Notes under the pieces: model-generated
What the model saw: the letters and a program-made list of their open reading frames with translations, nothing else
The model's database searches: none
What the model was told of the DNA's origin: nothing
Part shown: one piece after another, positions 52,936 through 61,221 of the stretch
Position numbering within the stretch: the stretch's first letter is position 1
Layout of the letters: each line of letters opens with the position of its first letter
Program-made: the position numbers and the translations under genes
Assembly: GCA_903925975.1 (NCBI GenBank)
Contig: CAIYHG010000106.1
Coordinates: forward strand, 1-64,000
DNA from: an uncultured Acidobacteriia bacterium
GTDB taxonomy: Bacteria > Acidobacteriota > Terriglobia > Bryobacterales > Bryobacteraceae
Direction: 5' to 3'
DNA: 64,000 bases

Positions 52936-54072
52936 TCAGGCCGCCGACAGCGCACGCGCGCTTTCGCCGGCCAAGAGCAACTCGGAAATCCGGCCTCGTG
53001 CCACGCCTTCCAGGTCCTCGGGAATGCGCTGGCCGGTGCCGAAGAACGAGAGCGGTCTTTTGGTGCGGGCCGCCTCGTTGAAGATGGGTCCGAATGAAGC
53101 GGTCTCGTCGAGCTTGGTAAATATCAGCCGCTGCGGGCCGAAGCAGTCGAAGGCATCCACCACGCGGCGCAGATCGCCGGCTTTCATCGAAGAGGGCAGG
53201 ACGAGCTGCGTGTCGATATCCGTTCGCGAGCTCAGAAACCCGGCCAGCGACGACGAGCACTCCATATCCTGAAAACCGAACCCCGGGGTATCGATCAGAA
53301 TCAGTTCCTTCGTGCGGCTTTCCTCAATCGCCTGGGAGAGGGCCGACACGGTTTCGAGAACGTGGAAGCCCACGCCCAAAATGCCCGCGTAGGAGCGGAG
53401 CTGCTCGGCCGCGGCCACGCGGTACGTACCCATGGAGAGCAGCAGAATGGGGCGTTTGGCCGCCAGACCGTAGTTGACGGCGAGTTTCACCAGCATCGTC
53501 GTCTTTCCCGATCCAGGCGGGCCGATCAGGGCGACGATCCGGGGCCGCGCGCCGTCGCGGCCAACCGAGGGGTCGGTCGAAATCCTGGATTCCAGTTCGT
53601 CGACCAGCGCACGCTGAAAAACCGCTCCCTCCAACGCCGGTGGGGCCAGGTGATCGCGCGAGGCTCCTTCCGCGCGGGCGGCCGCCGCGTGTACCACGTC
53701 GCGGGCCAGCTCGGGGTTGACTTCTCCGGCCGCCAGCGCGGCATAAGCTTCGGAAAGCGCCGGCGAGGACGCGAGCCACTGCGAAGGCGCAAACGCCGAA
53801 CGCGTGATGGCGCGCCGCATGCCCTCCAGTTCGCGCTTCAAGTCGGCGATTTCGGCGGACAACCGGTCGCCAAACGGCTGCGCACTCGGTTCCACCGCCT
53901 GGGAGTCGCCGCCGCCGGCATCGGATGCGAATACGACTTCGTAATCGCCGAGCCCGCGTCTTTCGGGAGCAGCCTTGCGGCTGTTCACCAGCATCGCGTC
54001 CGGCCCCAACTCCTGGCGCGCCAGCGCCATCGCGTCTTCCACCGTTCGAGCGAAGTAGGATTTAATCTTCAT
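52936..54072 (-). CDS. flhF: flagellar biosynthesis SRP-like GTPase FlhF
   Basis: FlhF (378 residues) is an SRP-type GTPase that sets flagellar number and place, usually at the pole. The N-terminus MKIKSYFARTVEDAMALARQ and ELGPDAMLVNSRK is typical of the B domain. The NG domain has Walker A GPPGSGKTTML, SMGTYRVAAAEQLRSYA, LILIDTPGFGFQ and LIFTKLDETASFG. ATG 54072 was chosen because the family starts here. No FlhG (the partner ATPase) gene lies next to it. Confidence 0.95.
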   Translation of the reverse strand: MKIKSYFARTVEDAMALARQELGPDAMLVNSRKAAPERRGLGDYEVVFASDAGGGDSQAVEPSAQPFGDRLSAEIADLKRELEGMRRAITRSAFAPSQWLASSPALSEAYAALAAGEVNPELARDVVHAAAARAEGASRDHLAPPALEGAVFQRALVDELESRISTDPSVGRDGARPRIVALIGPPGSGKTTMLVKLAVNYGLAAKRPILLLSMGTYRVAAAEQLRSYAGILGVGFHVLETVSALSQAIEESRTKELILIDTPGFGFQDMECSSSLAGFLSSRTDIDTQLVLPSSMKAGDLRRVVDAFDCFGPQRLIFTKLDETASFGPIFNEAARTKRPLSFFGTGQRIPEDLEGVARGRISELLLAGESARALSAA

Positions 54073-54159
54073 CGGCCACGGCTCCCGGCACGGCATCTTT
54101 CCGCGCTTTCCATGTCGTGACGTCTATCGGCGGGTTGTGGGGCCTTCTGTAGCCCCGGC

Positions 54160-56235
54160 TTACTGAATGTTCCCCAGAGACTGCACCCGCAATCCGGGAG
54201 GAATCTCGGCGTGCGCCAGGAAATAGAGGTTGGGTATCGAGGGCTCCACAATCTGACGCAGAAATGCCCGGGCCCCCGACGAAGTGATCGCCGCGACCGG
54301 CGTTTCGGGAGTCCCGACCCGGCTCAGAATGCGGTTGAGCACGCTCCGCATGGCTTCGGGCGACATGGCCAGATGGCTGCTCTGTTCGCCATGCTGCACG
54401 GCGCCTTCCACGGCGTGCTCGATGCCCGGATCGAGAAACCATGCGGGCAACTCTCCGGAACGGTTCACATAAGGCTTCACGACCGAACGCCGGATGATCT
54501 GCCGCACGTACTCGGTGAGCACGGCAGGGTTGCGCGTGGCGGCGGCCGCCTCTCCGAGCGCCTCGAGAATAGAGGCGGCGTCGCGGACCGAAACGCGTTC
54601 GCGGAGAAGATTCTGAACCACGCGCTGCACGGCCGCGAGCGGGAGCAGCTTGGGAACCAGATCTTCTACGAGCTTCTGCTGGTCCACGGCGACCCGGTCG
54701 AGCATCCGCTTGGCATCCTGACGCGAGAATAGTTCGTGCGCGTGGCGGCGGATGAGCTCGCCCAGGTGCGTTGTCAGGACGCTCACCGGGTCGACTACCG
54801 TGCAGCCCGCCTTGCGCGCCGCCTCGGCGCGCTCGCTCGGAATCCAAAGCGCGTTCATGCCGAAGGCCGGCTCCCGCGTAGGCTGGCCCTCCACGGCCGC
54901 GCCCTCGCTGGGGATGGCCAGATCGCAACCTTGTTGCAGCTCATAGCGGGCAATTTCCACGCCCTTGATGGAAACCGCGTACTCGCGGCTGCGCAGGGCC
55001 AGATTATCGGCCACGCGAACCGGCGGCACTACGTAGCCCAGATCCGTAGCCACCTGCTTGCGGATGCCCGCGATGCGGCGCAGAAGCGGAGAATCCTGCC
55101 CGCCCTCGACCATTCCCACGAGGCCCAGGCCCACTTCTATCGCCAGAGGTTCCACCTTGAGCGCGGATTCCAGGTTCTCCTTCGTCCCAGCCGGCTTGGA
55201 TTGCGCCGGGGCGGCCGCCGGCGCGGCCCGCTTCTTGAGCATGCGCCAACCCGCGGCGCCCGCTCCCCCGCCGATCAGCAAGAAGGGAATCTTGGGCATG
55301 GCGGGTAGAAGGGCGAGGGCAATCAGCACCCCGGAGGCGAGCAGCAGCGGGTGCGGGTCGCGGAAGAATTGGCGGGTGAAGTCCGCACCCAGCCGCGCCT
55401 CGGAACCGGCGCGAGTCACGATCAGACCGCCCGAGATGGAAATCATGAGCGCCGGGATAACCGTCACCAAGCCGTCGCCGATGGTCAGGACCGTGTAAGT
55501 CTCGAGCGCTTTCTGCAGGTCCATGCCGTGTTGCGTCACGCCGATCAGGAACCCCGCCACGATGTTGATTGCCGTTATGAGAATGCTGGCGATGGCGTCG
55601 CGCTGCGTGAAACGGGAGGCGCCATCCATCGCGCCGTAGAACTCGGCCTCCGTCGCCAGCTCCTTGCGGCGCCGCCTGGCTTCGGTTTCGTCAATCAAGC
55701 CGGCGTTCAGATCCGAGTCGATCGACATTTGCTTGCCGGGCAGAGCATCGAGCGTGAAGCGCGCCGTCACTTCGGAAATACGGACGGCGCCGTGATTGAT
55801 CACTACGTATTGAATCGCAATCAGCACCAGGAATATAACGGCGCCGATCACGTAATTTCCGCCCACCACGAAGTTCCCGAAGGCTCCGATGATCTCGCCG
55901 GCGGCGGTAGCCCCCGTGTTTCCCTGAAGCAGAATGAGCCGCGAGGAGGAGATGTTCAGCGACAGCCGGAAGAGCGTAAGCAGCAGCAATGTGGTTGGAA
56001 ACGAAGTGAACTCTACCGGCTTTACCAGGTACAAAGCCACCATCATCACCATCACGGAAAGCAGGATGTCCGCGGCAATCAGGAGATCCAAAACAAAGGA
56101 CGGCAGCGGCGTTACGAGCGCGATGACAATGCCCAGCACCGCCAACGGCACCGCGAGTTCACGGAGCCCGTCGAGGCGAAGCTTCATTGTGGCGGCGGAG
56201 CCGGCGGGCGCGGGGAGCGCTTTGGATGGACTCAT
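54160..56235 (-). CDS. flhA: flagellar export apparatus protein FlhA
   Basis: FlhA (691 residues) is the large ring-forming export gate protein. Eight membrane segments fill about residues 25-310, with the FHIPEP signature zone PTTLLLLTLFRLSLNISSSR and the cytoplasmic loop AEFYGAMDGASRFTQRDAIA. The C-terminal domain (about 345-691) docks chaperone-substrate complexes: VDPVSVLTTHLGELIRRHAH, and DAKRMLDRV. The start is one base upstream of the flhB stop region on the same strand, so the two are cotranscribed. Confidence 0.97.
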   Translation of the reverse strand: MSPSKALPAPAGSAATMKLRLDGLRELAVPLAVLGIVIALVTPLPSFVLDLLIAADILLSVMVMMVALYLVKPVEFTSFPTTLLLLTLFRLSLNISSSRLILLQGNTGATAAGEIIGAFGNFVVGGNYVIGAVIFLVLIAIQYVVINHGAVRISEVTARFTLDALPGKQMSIDSDLNAGLIDETEARRRRKELATEAEFYGAMDGASRFTQRDAIASILITAINIVAGFLIGVTQHGMDLQKALETYTVLTIGDGLVTVIPALMISISGGLIVTRAGSEARLGADFTRQFFRDPHPLLLASGVLIALALLPAMPKIPFLLIGGGAGAAGWRMLKKRAAPAAAPAQSKPAGTKENLESALKVEPLAIEVGLGLVGMVEGGQDSPLLRRIAGIRKQVATDLGYVVPPVRVADNLALRSREYAVSIKGVEIARYELQQGCDLAIPSEGAAVEGQPTREPAFGMNALWIPSERAEAARKAGCTVVDPVSVLTTHLGELIRRHAHELFSRQDAKRMLDRVAVDQQKLVEDLVPKLLPLAAVQRVVQNLLRERVSVRDAASILEALGEAAAATRNPAVLTEYVRQIIRRSVVKPYVNRSGELPAWFLDPGIEHAVEGAVQHGEQSSHLAMSPEAMRSVLNRILSRVGTPETPVAAITSSGARAFLRQIVEPSIPNLYFLAHAEIPPGLRVQSLGNIQ

Positions 56236-56236
56236 T

Positions 56237-57301
56237 CTATGGCCTCGTATTCCGGTTCATCAGCTTGAAGATGTACGCCAGGACTTCCGCCACGGCGCGG
56301 TACAGATGGGGCGGGATCTCCTGCCCGACCTCCGCGGATTTGTATAGAGCTTGCGCCAGGGGAGGGTTCTCGATGATCGGGATTTCATGTTCCACGGCCC
56401 TGGCCCGGATGCGCAACGCGAGATAGTTCTTGCCTTTCGCCAGGACCACCGGAGCCGCCATGCTCTCCATCTCGTAGCGGATGGCCACGGCGAAGTGGGT
56501 CGGGTTTACCACCACCGCGGTGGCCTTGGCAATTTCCCGCATCATCTGGCGGCGCGCCCGGTCGCGCTGCAGGCGCCGGATGCGCCCCTTGATCTGGGGA
56601 TTGCCTTCGATTTCCTTGTACTCGTCCCGGATCTCCTGGCGGCTCATGCGCAGATCCTGCTTGTAGCGCCGCAACTGCCGGAAGAGATCGAACGCGCCGA
56701 ACGCCGCAAGAACCGCCCCAGCCTTCCACAGAAGGTCCATTACAGACGCCCCCAGCAGCGCGCACCCTCCCTCGGCCGTCTGCAGAGGGAGCAGTAGGAA
56801 TAGTTCCAGCTTCTCGCGCGCGATGGCGTAGGCTGCCCAAAGGAAGAGCGGCAGAAGCACCACCGCCTGCACGACGGAAGCGAGGTTCTGGCGCGGCAGA
56901 TCCCGGATTCGCGAAATCGGGTTGAACCGCGCGGCGTCCGGCGTCAGGCGTTTCAGACTCACCCCGAAACGAGTCGTGGCCAAGCGGACGGCGATGGTGG
57001 CCAGCGCCAACGCCATGCCTCCGGTCGCCAGCGGCAAAAGCGCGCCCCCAAAGACGCGCCAGGCCAGGCTGGTTATATCTTGTGCGCGGATTTCCGGCGT
57101 GAATGCGAAACCGAGCAACCAGCGAAAGATCTCCCGGAACTCGACGATCCAACGCGCCCCTCCCGCGCTTAAGAGACCGACGAAGATCAGGAACTGCAAA
57201 GCCGCCACGAACTCGCGGGCAGAGGGGAACTGACCGTCCTTGCGGGCTTTTTGCAGGCGCCGCGGCGTGGCATCTTCGGTCTTGCCGGAACGGTCCGCCA
57301 T
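56237..57301 (-). CDS. flhB: flagellar export apparatus protein FlhB
   Basis: FlhB (354 residues) is the export-gate switch protein that changes substrate class from rod/hook to filament. It starts MADRSGKTEDATPRRLQKAR. Four membrane segments follow at about 30-55, 90-110, 140-165 and 180-205. The autocleavage site NPTH lies in VVVNPTHFAVAIRYE (about residue 265), followed by APVVLAKGKNYLALRIR and EIPIIENPPLAQALYKS. FliK, whose gene leads this cluster, would trigger the switch. Confidence 0.97.
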   Translation of the reverse strand: MADRSGKTEDATPRRLQKARKDGQFPSAREFVAALQFLIFVGLLSAGGARWIVEFREIFRWLLGFAFTPEIRAQDITSLAWRVFGGALLPLATGGMALALATIAVRLATTRFGVSLKRLTPDAARFNPISRIRDLPRQNLASVVQAVVLLPLFLWAAYAIAREKLELFLLLPLQTAEGGCALLGASVMDLLWKAGAVLAAFGAFDLFRQLRRYKQDLRMSRQEIRDEYKEIEGNPQIKGRIRRLQRDRARRQMMREIAKATAVVVNPTHFAVAIRYEMESMAAPVVLAKGKNYLALRIRARAVEHEIPIIENPPLAQALYKSAEVGQEIPPHLYRAVAEVLAYIFKLMNRNTRP

Positions 57302-57304
57302 GGG

Positions 57305-58075
57305 CTACATCCCCAGCGAGCGCCGCGCCGCCGCTAGCGCCTGCGCCCCAAACCCCGCCAAAATGCGCGGAACCAGAGGCAGAACCCAGCTCAGGATGAG
57401 GACGCCCAGCAGCATCTTGGCCGGAAACGCCAAAGTGAGCAGTTGGAGTTGCTGGTTCAGGCGCCCAAGCAGCGCCAAGGACAGCTCCAGCATCATCAGC
57501 AGTGCAACAACCGGCAGCGCCAGACGAACCCCCACCGAGAACAGCCCCGTGCCCAAGGCGATCACCGGAGCCGCGGAAAGCGCGCGCGGGTACGTCCCCG
57601 GGGGTATGGCGTCCAGGCTGGCAGCAAAAAGCCGAAGAATTTCGCGATCAAGCCCAACCGCGAAGAACAACATGCCTGCCACGAGTTGGGCGAACACCAC
57701 CAGAACGCCGGAATCCGCCTCGGTCGAAGGATCGATTGTGGAGGCGTACGAATACCCGGCCTGCAGTCCGGCTATCTGCGCCGCGAGAGCGATGGACTCC
57801 AGAGCGATCGATGCCGAAACGCCAATCGCCAGTCCTACCGCCGCCTCGGTCAATGCGCCCGCCGCGAGCCGCGCGGGCGTGATGCCCGCCGCGTCCACCG
57901 CCGGCCAGCGGGCATACAAACAGAGCGCCAGCGCCACCGAAAACACAACGCGCGCCGGGCCGGGCGACCCTTTGATGCCAGGCAGCGGGACGAACGCCAG
58001 CGCCCCGCTCACCCTGGCCAACACCAGCAGGAACCCGTACAATAGGCCGGCCGGAAACGAAACATCAGCGGGCAT
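57305..58075 (-). CDS. fliR: flagellar export apparatus protein FliR
   Basis: FliR (256 residues) is part of the FliPQR core channel. Hydrophobic segments span nearly the whole length, with LVLARVSGALAFVPLPG, GLQAGYSYASTIDPSTEADS, FFAVGLDREILRLFAASLDA and VLPLVPRILAGF as typical parts. The start is at MPADVSFPAGLLYG (58075), which overlaps the fliQ stop by 11 bp. It lies three bases upstream of the flhB start. Confidence 0.95.
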   Translation of the reverse strand: MPADVSFPAGLLYGFLLVLARVSGALAFVPLPGIKGSPGPARVVFSVALALCLYARWPAVDAAGITPARLAAGALTEAAVGLAIGVSASIALESIALAAQIAGLQAGYSYASTIDPSTEADSGVLVVFAQLVAGMLFFAVGLDREILRLFAASLDAIPPGTYPRALSAAPVIALGTGLFSVGVRLALPVVALLMMLELSLALLGRLNQQLQLLTLAFPAKMLLGVLILSWVLPLVPRILAGFGAQALAAARRSLGM

Positions 58076-58334
58076 AGCGCGCCAGATTTCCCAGGATGTC
58101 CGCGGTATACGCCATGCTCTTCTGCAGCATCCACGGCATGAGCAGGAGCAGGCCCAGGAAGAACGCCGCAAGCCGGGGCACCGTGCTGACTGCGTTATCC
58201 TGCATCGACGTCGCGATTTGCACCAGACTCACCAGAACGCCCGCCGCGAATCCGATAGCCAGAAGCGGAGCGGATAACCAGAACGTGGCCATCAAAGCCT
58301 GGCGCCCGATTTCCACCACTCCGTCGGGTGTCAT
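58065..58334 (-). CDS. fliQ: flagellar export apparatus protein FliQ
   Basis: FliQ (89 residues) has two membrane helices, with MTPDGVVEIGRQALMATFWL, GVLVSLVQIATSMQDNAVST and PRLAAFFLGLLLLMPWML, all typical. The reading frame is open well beyond the start, but ATG 58334 gives the usual length and overlaps the fliP stop by ATGA. Confidence 0.95.
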   Translation of the reverse strand: MTPDGVVEIGRQALMATFWLSAPLLAIGFAAGVLVSLVQIATSMQDNAVSTVPRLAAFFLGLLLLMPWMLQKSMAYTADILGNLARYAR

Positions 58335-59074
58335 GAGTAGAAGCTCTTCATCAGCGAACCGATCACCAGGTTCCACCCGTCCACCAGTACGAAGAGGAGG
58401 ATCTTGAAAGGCGCGGAAATCATTACCGGCGGCAGTTGCACCATGCCCACCGAGAGCGTTACCGACGCCACGACCAGATCGATTACCAGAAACGGAAGAA
58501 ACAGGATGGCGCCGATCTGAAAGCCGGTTTTCAATTCCGAAATGATGTATGCCGGAATCAATACGCGCAACTCCAGGTCCTCGGGCGACCTGGGAGCGGG
58601 CGCGTGGGCAATTTCGACGAACAGCCGGACGTCTTTCTCGCGCGCGAAGCGCGCCAGGAAGTGACGCAACGGAGGCGAAGCCTGTTCGAATGCCTGCTGC
58701 GCAGAAATGCGGCCCTCCTGCATTGGTTCCCACCCCTGGTGGTACATTTCCGCGGCGACAGGTTGCATGATCACGATGCTCAGGAACAGCGCTAGGCCAA
58801 GCAGCACCTGATTCGACGGCGTGGACTGCGTTCCGAGCGCCTGGCGCAGGAAGTGCAGCACCACTACGATGCGCAGAAAAGGAGTGATCGACATAACCGC
58901 GGCCGGGAGCAGCGTCATCAGCGTCAGCAGAATGACGATCTGCAGAGGCGTGGAGATGTTTGCCCCCGACTTTCCGGTCGATATGCCAAACAGGGAGAAT
59001 GGGTCCGCGCCGGCAGCGGAGGCAGCAGAGGCTGGAGCGGCGACGGCGAGCGCAACCCATAGCACTCGCCTCAC
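58331..59074 (-). CDS. fliP: flagellar export apparatus protein FliP
   Basis: FliP (247 residues) forms most of the FliPQR channel. A signal peptide (VRRVLWVALAVAAPASA, read from GTG) is followed by IVILLTLMTLLPAAVMSITP, FLRIVVVLHFLRQALGTQST, PSNQVLLGLALFLSIVIM, and LIPAYIISELKTGFQIGAIL, FLPFLVIDLVVASVTLSVGM. The start GTG 59074 overlaps the fliO stop by four bases and gives the normal length; upstream residues are low in hydrophobic signal and were left out. Confidence 0.96.
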   Translation of the reverse strand: MRRVLWVALAVAAPASAASAAGADPFSLFGISTGKSGANISTPLQIVILLTLMTLLPAAVMSITPFLRIVVVLHFLRQALGTQSTPSNQVLLGLALFLSIVIMQPVAAEMYHQGWEPMQEGRISAQQAFEQASPPLRHFLARFAREKDVRLFVEIAHAPAPRSPEDLELRVLIPAYIISELKTGFQIGAILFLPFLVIDLVVASVTLSVGMVQLPPVMISAPFKILLFVLVDGWNLVIGSLMKSFYS

Positions 59075-59352
59075 GATTTGGCCTCCGGGTTCAAGTCCTG
59101 CCAGGCGCAATCGCGCAGAAGCGCGCACCCCGCCGGGAACGAGGCTACCAGCAGGCCCCGGTCTCCCAGGCGCACCAAATGAAGGGCGTGCTGGGGACCC
59201 AGCGCGACGCGCTCCAGGCATTCCACTCGGCGGTCTCTCGGCCGGGACAGCGTCAGCGCCCCGATTCCGGATCTGCGGCGCAGAACCCAGAGAGCGCCGC
59301 CGAGCAGGCTCAAGACCAAGACCAGCGCGGCCACTGGCTGTGCGATTTCCAT
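59071..59352 (-). CDS. fliO: FliO-like flagellar protein
   Basis: This 93-residue protein has one N-terminal membrane helix (AQPVAALVLVLSLLGGALWV), a positively charged linker, and a small cytoplasmic part with LERVALGPQHALHLVRLGDR, the pattern of FliO, which assists FliP assembly. Sequence conservation in FliO is low; the position between fliN and fliP is what makes the call good. Confidence 0.85.
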   Translation of the reverse strand: MEIAQPVAALVLVLSLLGGALWVLRRRSGIGALTLSRPRDRRVECLERVALGPQHALHLVRLGDRGLLVASFPAGCALLRDCAWQDLNPEAKS

Positions 59353-59364
59353 CCGCTTCGCTCC

Positions 59365-59613
59365 TTACGCTTCATCGCGGAAGTCGGTGATGCGGATTCC
59401 AAGTACGTTCTCGATAACCACAATTTCCCCGGAACCGCAGAAGACGCCACCGATATAGATATCGATGTTCTCGCCTGCGGACCGGGACGTTGCGATCACC
59501 GAGCCCTCGCAAAGTCCGAGCACCTCGCGCGCCCGCATGACGCGCCGGTCGAGTTCTACTTCCACTTCTACCGGCACGTCGGCTAGGGACGCGATTTCTT
59601 CCAAGGGAGTCAT
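59365..59613 (-). CDS. fliN: flagellar motor switch protein FliN
   Basis: FliN (82 residues) is almost only the SpoA domain: SLADVPVEVEVELDRRVMRA, REVLGLCEGSVIATSRSAGE, IDIYIGGVFCGSGEIVVIEN and VLGIRITDF. It forms the base of the C-ring. A second, longer FliN-like gene lies at 51318-52166, so the switch may be built from both, as in bacteria with FliN plus FliY. It starts seven bases after the flgE stop. Confidence 0.92.
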   Translation of the reverse strand: MTPLEEIASLADVPVEVEVELDRRVMRAREVLGLCEGSVIATSRSAGENIDIYIGGVFCGSGEIVVIENVLGIRITDFRDEA

Positions 59614-59620
59614 CGGCGGA

Positions 59621-60880
59621 TTACCGGATCAGGTTTATGGTTTCCTGGCTCAGTTGATCGGCCGAGGTCACCACTTTCGAATTTGCCTGGTAGGCGCGTT
59701 GGTAAACAATCAGGTTCGTGAACTCGGTAGCCACATCCACGGTGGACGCCTCGATCGACGCGCCCACGACCTTCCCCCGGCCCCGGGTTCCCGGCAATCC
59801 CACCACCGGAGTTGAAGTCGAAGCGGTCGTACGAAAGTTGTTGTTGCCCTGGGCCGAAAGGGAATCCGGATTGCGCACGGCGGCGAGCGCCAACTGCGCC
59901 ACCACCAGATGCTGCTCATCGGAGAATTGCGCGACGATCGTGCCGCCGTCTGACAAGCCGACCCGCACCAGTTGCGCCGCGGGGGCTCCATCCTGGTATA
60001 CGGCCGACACCTCGGAAGAGTCGGCCACCTGAGTCAGGCGGCTCGCGCCCGAGTCCGTGAACAGATCCCAGTTCACATCCAGGTCCGCGGCGCCGCTGGT
60101 GAGACCGGCCAGGGAAACCGCGATCGGCGCCCCGGCCGCGGGGGTGGCCAATTGGCCCTGAGAGTCAAACGTCAAGGACCCGGATGCGACTTCGAGGGGA
60201 GTGCCGGCGACGCCTCCCGCTGCCTCATCTCCTGGGAGCGTCACGCTGTAATCCCAGGCGTTGCCGCCCGTCTTGGTGAAGTCGAATGTCAGCACGTGAG
60301 CCGTGCCCAGAGAATCGTATACCTGCACCGGGTATGAGAGGTCCGCATCTCCGGTCACTGCTGCCGACGAGTTCAGGTTCAGATCCAGCGTGATCTTCTG
60401 GCTCGCCACCGGCGACTTTAGCGACCCGACCGGCACGACGATGTCCGTAACGGGGCCGTTCGTATCCACCTCGCCGGTGAGCGCGTCCGCATTCCACCCC
60501 TGAACCCGCTCCCCGGTCGTCGTGATGAGGCGCCCGGCCGAGTCGGTGGAAAACGCTCCGGCCCGGGTGTAGGAAGTGACGCCGGCTTCGTCCCTGATCA
60601 CGAAGAAGCCCTCCCCCTGCACGGCAGCGTCGAGCGTCCCCGAACTCGATTGAATGGCGCCCTGCGTGAACTGGCGAATTGTGGTCGGTTGGGCAGTTCC
60701 GAAGCCCACCTCGGTGGGCCGCAGACCCGCGCCGATCGAACGCGTTACCAGGTCCTGAAATGATACCGAACACGCTTTGTATCCGGGCGTGTTCAGATTC
60801 GCCAGATTGTTTCCAACGACGCTGAACGCGGTCGAATTGGCGCGGAGCGCCGAAAGGGCAGTCGAAAGCGATGTGAACAT
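59621..60880 (-). CDS. flgE: flagellar hook protein FlgE
   Basis: FlgE (419 residues) builds the hook. The N-terminus MFTSLSTALSALRANSTAFS and VVGNNLANLNTPGYKACSVS is the rod/hook family signature. Then come QGEGFFVIRDE, the D1/D2 region with YPVQVYDSLGTAHVLTFDF, and the C-terminal EFTNLIVYQRAYQANSKVVT with QETINLIR. ATG 60880 is preceded by GAAAGAAAAT and is the family start. flgD is immediately upstream, as expected for the hook scaffold. Confidence 0.97.
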   Translation of the reverse strand: MFTSLSTALSALRANSTAFSVVGNNLANLNTPGYKACSVSFQDLVTRSIGAGLRPTEVGFGTAQPTTIRQFTQGAIQSSSGTLDAAVQGEGFFVIRDEAGVTSYTRAGAFSTDSAGRLITTTGERVQGWNADALTGEVDTNGPVTDIVVPVGSLKSPVASQKITLDLNLNSSAAVTGDADLSYPVQVYDSLGTAHVLTFDFTKTGGNAWDYSVTLPGDEAAGGVAGTPLEVASGSLTFDSQGQLATPAAGAPIAVSLAGLTSGAADLDVNWDLFTDSGASRLTQVADSSEVSAVYQDGAPAAQLVRVGLSDGGTIVAQFSDEQHLVVAQLALAAVRNPDSLSAQGNNNFRTTASTSTPVVGLPGTRGRGKVVGASIEASTVDVATEFTNLIVYQRAYQANSKVVTSADQLSQETINLIR

Positions 60881-60911
60881 TTTCTTTCTCCTATTTCTGG
60901 CGTGAAACGTG

Positions 60912-61184
60912 TCACGCCGACTGCGATGACTCCAGGCTTTGGCGAATGGCGCTGACATCCTGGCCCATGTTGATGTTCTGCTCCAGTTGCTGGAACTGCG
61001 CGAGTTGGGTCAAGAACTGGACGCCGTCGGCCGGATTGAGCGGGTCCTGGTTTTTCACCTGCTCCACCAGCAAACGCAAGAACATGGTTTTATCGACTGC
61101 GCCGGTTGCGGCAGACGTTTGCGATGCTGCCGTGGAGGTGATTGCGGCACTGGCTGTGTTGGCCGCCGAGACGGGCGTAGTCAT
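60912..61184 (-). CDS. flgD: short FlgD-like hook assembly scaffold
   Basis: Only 90 residues. An Ala/Thr-rich N-terminus is followed by the FlgD N-domain core MFLRLLVEQVKNQDPLNPAD and FLTQLAQFQQLEQNINMG. Full FlgD proteins are about 220 residues and have C-terminal Tudor/FnIII parts, absent here. The shared motif and the position between fliK and flgE support the call; the shortness may be a lineage trait, as in other short FlgD proteins. ATG 61184 preferred to an upstream start. Confidence 0.88.
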   Translation of the reverse strand: MTTPVSAANTASAAITSTAASQTSAATGAVDKTMFLRLLVEQVKNQDPLNPADGVQFLTQLAQFQQLEQNINMGQDVSAIRQSLESSQSA

Positions 61185-61221
61185 GCGAACCTCCCTGGCC
61201 GTTGCGGAAATGCCGCTCCGT

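Noticed and set aside
54139-54156. Terminator between flhA and flhF
   Set aside because: Only a five-bp GGGGC/GCCCC stem without a T run; the gap is short and the genes are likely one transcript.
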